From Brachycybe producta (taxonomy: Eukaryota; Arthropoda; Diplopoda; Playtdesmida; Andrognathidae), in NCBI GenBank assembly GCA_036925085.1, contig JAUPFP010000024.1:1832001-1896000 (forward strand): 64,000 nucleotides of DNA, read 5' to 3'. This document shows positions 59,851 through 64,000 of the stretch, piece by piece (positions within the stretch are counted from its first letter, which is position 1; each line of letters begins with the position of its first letter). Both the position numbers and the translations under genes were made by a program. Below the pieces are notes generated by a model. The model did no database searches, was not told where the DNA came from, and saw only the letters and a list, made by a program, of their open reading frames with translations.

Positions 59851-60904
59851 AATAATCGATAGGCGTTTACAATTGAAACCACCTTATTAATGACTAAAAA
59901 TAAACGAATTTCATATATTTCTAATTTTGAAGGCCAAAACGCGTTTATACAATTAATTGTTCAGAAATGTATAAAAAAATTGTTTTAAGAATAATAGATG
60001 CAAATTGAAAATACACATCTAAAACTGCAAAAATAGTTTATTTTATGCAAATAAAAATACATATTAAAATTGTAAATAGCACAATTAATTAATTATCTGA
60101 TGTAATTAATAGTTACAATAATCAGAAACAATAGCAGAAAATAGAAAATGTGAAAACCCTTTGTAGAATTTTTTGTTTCTGTTCAAAATATATAATTCAG
60201 ATTATTATACATATTTCCAAAAATGATGTCATTTGTGCTTTTAATGCAGTTTTAATTCGGATTCTACTGATTATTATTGCACTTTTATATGGTATATTAC
60301 AGTGTTCCGAAAAGAGACCTCGGAAAAACGGTGTTTTCTGCGTTTTATACGTATTTTATGCAAAACATTTCACCTTTATTATTGATAACTAATTCTAAAA
60401 GACAATTGGTGTAATCCCTTACTTTGTTCGATAATGAGAATACAAAACTAATATTGTTCACAGTATAGGTTTATGAGTGACTTTGATTGCGTATCTTACC
60501 GATAATTCTACAGTAGGCCCTACAATGTAATGAGTGTGCACAATCTGTGTTATCAATTTTTATCTCATTAATTTCATAAATTTGTATTGATAAGTTTTGA
60601 TCGTATGGAAAATATTCTTTATTTTTCAATGACTCAATTAGATTTGAAATAACCTAGTTACCGTTTTGATGTCGCTAAGAACAACAACGAGAAAAGAGAA
60701 AAGCTATTCAGTTTGAAAATTATGACATCATATGTTATTTTATTTCTAATAATAAAAAGCCAGACTTATCAAATATTGGATGATATGATGATGATGATAA
60801 CCGTTACCAATTTGTCATTGAAGTATTTATTATTTAGTAGAGAGAAATGTCATATCTTTGATTTTTTATTTTTCGGTAATTTTGACGTTTTAGTAACTAC
60901 ATAT
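59851..60904. other. Intronic sequence, no gene seen
   Basis: AT-rich. The frame 60150-60392 has no splice or homology support. Confidence 0.5.
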
Positions 60905-61340
60905 TGTTAGAAACTAGAACAGGTAGCCTGAAAATATTTTTTTATTCTGTTGATATATCTTTCAAAATAAACTTTTTATAGATCAGAATTTTTTTTTTAA
61001 AAAAAAAAGCTTATTTTAAAAGATAACATAATAATAAAAAAATACGTTGAAGTACTTTTCTAGTTTCTAGCTAGTTAATTTTGATCCTGAAAGACAAAAT
61101 AATAAGAGTTTGAAAAGCGACATTATAGAAAAAAATTGAAAAGAATGTTAGAAACTAGAAGAGTAGTTGAATCACTTTCATGTTGATATCTTTCAAAATA
61201 AACTTTTAATTATTGACAAAAAAGTTGAATTATTTTTAAACTGACACAAAAAGCTTAGTTTGAACGATGAAATTACCCTTCTAGTTTCTAAAACAGTTTC
61301 AAGTTTGCTCCTTGAAAGACAGAATAATCAAGAGTTATTT
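60905..61340. repeat. Two family A MITEs
   Basis: Arms at about 60909 (GAAACTAGAACAGGTAGCC), 61058 (TTTTCTAGTTTCTAG), 61151 (GAAACTAGAAGAGTAG) and 61267 (ACCCTTCTAGTTTCTAA). Confidence 0.75.
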
Positions 61341-61802
61341 AAAAAAAAAGCCGCCTTAAGTTGGTATAGAAAGTGAATATTATTTTTGTTTTCATCATAA
61401 CTTCATAAGCAACATTAAGTTATAAACTAGAATAACAATTGAATGTGTTGAAAGTAACAAAAAAAAATGTTATTTTTGTGACAGTATCTTTTCGAATGAA
61501 ACATTTTATGACAGTGTAATAGTTTGAAAAATAGTAAAAAAAATATTTTCATAGAATAAATAAAGAAGAGCCTAAGTTGCGTTTATACTTTAAACAACCG
61601 TTAATAAGAAAGGAAATTAATTACATTTAGAAATTATTTCGTGACGTTTAACTGACATGGAGATGGAGATGTACTGTATATATATATTTTTTTTAAATTC
61701 ATAAATGTAAAAAAAAAAAGTAAAAATTGTTATGGGGTCAATAAATGTTCGTTTCCGCTCATTATTTTCATTACTAAGTCTTAAAGATAATAATAAATTA
61801 TT

Positions 61803-61836
<34 letters not shown>

Positions 61837-62046
61837 TTTAATAAAACTTAACTGAAGTTTGTAAAGTTTCAAAGTTTACTTTTATTAACTTTTTTTCTGT
61901 ATAAAACAACAGTTATATAAATTAAATAATATTAGAAAGTAAAATTTTATCTTCATTTTAAAATTTGCATTTATAAAAAAAATATTATTATTAATATTAT
62001 TATTATAATAAATATTAAATAATTTAAATAAAATCAAGTTTCATAC
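61341..62046. other. Intron 1 start, AAT microsatellites
   Basis: AAT repeats at 61799-61835 and mixed ATT/AAT near 61980-62010; poly-A runs. No further exon was recognised between the MPQ donor and the first MITE. Confidence 0.5.
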
Positions 62047-62055
62047 CTGTGGCAT
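62047..62055 (-). CDS. RASGEF1 canonical start exon (Met-Pro-Gln)
   Basis: ATG CCA CAG is followed directly by a strong donor, CAG|GTATGA. An in-frame TAA lies seven codons upstream with no acceptor between, so this is a real translation start with a 5' UTR. Vertebrate RASGEF1A, B and C all begin MPQT. Here the Thr is supplied by the next exon, either 45122 (TYEII) or 3735 (TLVFHDG), both starting with ACA in phase 0. Finding this three-codon exon with the expected strand, phase and peptide is strong evidence for the transcript start region. Its extent upstream is unknown. Confidence 0.75.
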
Positions 62056-62318
62056 GGATGTGGCTTTGATGATTTATTCTCCTTATTTGTTAATTATGAT
62101 ATAAGCCTTTTTATAATATTATTATATTTATATAATAATAATAATAATAAGTAACAAATAATGTATTTTCCAAGTAATAAAGAGTAATGTCGATAATTGA
62201 ACCGAACACACTAATTTAATTAACACATTTGGTAATTTACTAATTATGCAGATGAGATAATCAAATATAAAACTTGATGATGCTCTCTTTCTTTTTTGGA
62301 TTTCTAATGTTTTAGAGC

Positions 62319-62354
<36 letters not shown>

Positions 62355-63050
62355 GGAGTACGGTGAGGAAGAAAGAAGGGGAACTGGCTTGACTTCTTTA
62401 CTGACTGACTGACACTGTTACAACAAACGCACCAACACACAGCACTGAGAAACACATGGACTTCACTTAGGATAAGGAGGAGGAGGAGGAGGAGAGAGGG
62501 AGGTAGGTAGGTGGTGGTTTTCTATTATTATTATTATTATAATAATAATAATAATGAATATTACAGCAGCCAGTTCCAGACGTAGTTGTTGTTAAAGGTA
62601 CATTCAAACACGTTGTTGGTCCACTTCCGACTGTTTTTATTATGTTCTTGGTCGGTGACTCACATGAGTCTATATACTTTACCTTATGTGTGTTTGTATG
62701 GGTTTTGTTGAGGTGTTCTTTTTTTTTCATCATGTTATATTATACAGGTGTAGTACTATTGTGGCCGGTTCAGTCCATTCCAAATGGGGATTATTATTTA
62801 TTATTTACAGAGTGTACATAAAGCATGGTGAGTACTTGAAGTAAAATACTACTGGTAGCTAGCTGGCTGGCTGGCTCAACGTGTATGAAATATAGCGATG
62901 AAATTTACATATTAATTAGGACGATTTTGAGACGTGTGATTTAAAGATAAAATTCAATGTTTTGTCCAGAGACTTGAATAGTTGATTAATGGTCATGTTG
63001 ACGTCATTTTCATCATGGTTAGTTCTGTTTTTTTTTCTTTTTTGAAAGGG
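62056..63050 (-). promoter_or_regulatory. Presumed 5' UTR/promoter region of the MPQ start exon
   Basis: Sequence upstream of the start at 62055. It includes a GAT repeat (62318-62355), a GGA repeat (62470-62494) and ATT/AAT triplets (62525-62555). No defined promoter element is certain. A weak upstream start is listed at 62683-62733. Confidence 0.35.
62683..62733 (-). CDS. Weak candidate upstream start exon
   Basis: ATG-ATG at 62733 in a fair context (AAC ATG), with an upstream in-frame TAA, opens MMKKKEHLNKTHTNTHK and meets a donor AAG|GTAAAG in phase 0. Unspliced, the frame stays open for 88 codons through repeats coding Tyr, Asn and Ser runs. It lies upstream of the MPQ exon and could be a 5' UTR exon with an upstream ORF, or chance. 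No homology is recognised. Confidence 0.2.
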
Positions 63051-63646
63051 TTTCTTATTTCAAGCGAGTTTATTTTATTCGAGCCAGTTTCGTTTTTTTA
63101 AAGCGATTTTCTCTCATTTGAGCGATTTTTTTTTCTAGCAACTTTCCGTTTTCAAGTACATTTTTATTTCCGAGGGAGTTTACTTTTTTTTTTTTAGAAA
63201 ATTTCATTTTTTTGAGCGAGTTTACTAGTCAGGGCGAGTTACCATTTTTGAGCGAGTAATGTCTTTCAAGCTTGTTTTATATTTAAGATGAGTTTTCATT
63301 TTTGTCGAGTTACGTTTTTCGAGCGAGTTTTTTATTATTTACTATGAGTTTCCATTTTTGAGAGAGTTATGTCTTTTGAGCGAGTTTTTTATTTAGGGCG
63401 AGTTTTTTTTATTTAGGGCGAGTATCCATTTTTGAGCGAGTTACGTCTTTTGAGCGAGTTTTCTATTTAAGGCGAGTTTTCATTTTTGAGCGAGTTACGT
63501 CTTTCGAGCGATTTTTCTATTTAGGGCGAGTTCCCATTTTTAAGCGAGTTACGTTTTTCGAGCGAGTTTCCTGTTCAGGACGAGTTTCCATTTTTGAGCG
63601 AGTTTTCATTTTCAAGCGAATTCCCATTTTCGAGCGAGCCAGTTCG
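63051..63646. repeat. GAGCGAG minisatellite with higher-order structure
   Basis: Degenerate 17-18-base units of the type TTTTTGAGCGAGTTACGT. In the central part (about 63340-63590) three unit types alternate (TTGAGCGAGTTACGTCTTT, CGAGCGAGTTTTCTATTT, AGGGCGAGTTTCCATTTT), giving a period near 54 bases. Edges are more degenerate. Confidence 0.88.
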
Positions 63647-64000
63647 TAGTTTTGTCGTCGTCTTATTATTATTATGAACCTATTATGAACCCGGTGACAG
63701 TACTTTTAAGAACACCTTGCATTTTTTTCTCCTGTAGAAATGCAATTATAAACCCTTTAGTTTTTAAGACAATGTAACAAACAAGATACAGCAGGTAAAC
63801 ACACAACAAGAAGTAATAACTCGAGCGTGTTTGTTTCCTTTTATATTTGAAAAACAAACCTCAATTTGCTTGCACCGTCTTTTTTTATTATTATTATTTT
63901 ACCCTTTCTTATTTTCTTGTGTGTTAGGCCTACTTAACAGAGAGAGAAAAAGTAACTTTAATTCGTCACGGTGTCAAAATTTGAAATGAATAATAATTTA
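63647..64000. other. Window right edge, no gene seen
   Basis: AT-rich with ATT repeats; the frame 63672-63857 has no support. Confidence 0.5.

Overview
This is a eukaryotic (animal) window: AT-rich, very rich in microsatellites and non-autonomous DNA transposons, with short exons separated by introns of up to tens of kilobases. I see one protein gene, on the minus strand, covering almost the whole window and running off its left end. Its most conserved exons (3646-3735, 3234-3356, 714-757, 362-503) read as the N-terminal RasGEF (REM) domain of a RasGEF domain-containing family member 1 protein (RASGEF1A/B/C family). They carry motifs such as PTADYYPD, LLSSRLFIRPHELL and EWAETFPYDFRDDRMM. The catalytic CDC25-type domain is not in the window; it should lie beyond position 1. 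The species cannot be named from this sequence. Gene structure and repeat content suggest an invertebrate, possibly an arthropod.

The 5' half of the gene is unusual. A tiny start exon at 62047-62055 encodes only Met-Pro-Gln, and the exons it could join (45122 or 3735) both begin with a Thr codon. This recreates the MPQT start typical of vertebrate RASGEF1 proteins. Between that exon and the REM exons lie coiled-coil exons (45027-45122, 42640-42735, 42404-42444, 41890-41980), a second start exon rich in Ser/Thr/His/Gln (34780-35220), basic and Pro/Ser-rich exons (31919-31969, 20973-21104, 9054-9110, 8594-8677, 4792-4923) and a possible third start exon (18758-18859). Almost every junction is phase 0, so many start and skip combinations stay in frame.

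The introns are packed with transposon remains. About 24 copies or halves belong to one long-terminal-inverted-repeat family (family A). A second MITE (family B) has inserted repeatedly into family A. Families C and D carry perfect TGACGTCA (CRE) palindromes and GC boxes. There are hAT-like elements with 8-bp target duplications (2109-2700, 17317-17979, 52848-53162, 54471-54922, 38850-39162), a 9-bp-duplication hairpin element nested in a hAT element (17455-17848), a pogo/Tigger-like MITE (13700-13923), a probable tRNA-derived SINE (11111-11220), a 20-bp palindromic satellite grown inside one element (47244-47449) and a higher-order GAGCGAG minisatellite (63051-63646). Large simple repeats include a roughly 500-bp TAG tract (24666-25165) and a roughly 220-bp TA tract (27201-27422).

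No tRNA, rRNA, CRISPR array, bacterial-type gene or convincing plus-strand gene was found. Exon calls were made by eye from reading frame, splice signals and, for the REM exons, remembered family similarity. Repeat boundaries not supported by a target duplication are approximate.
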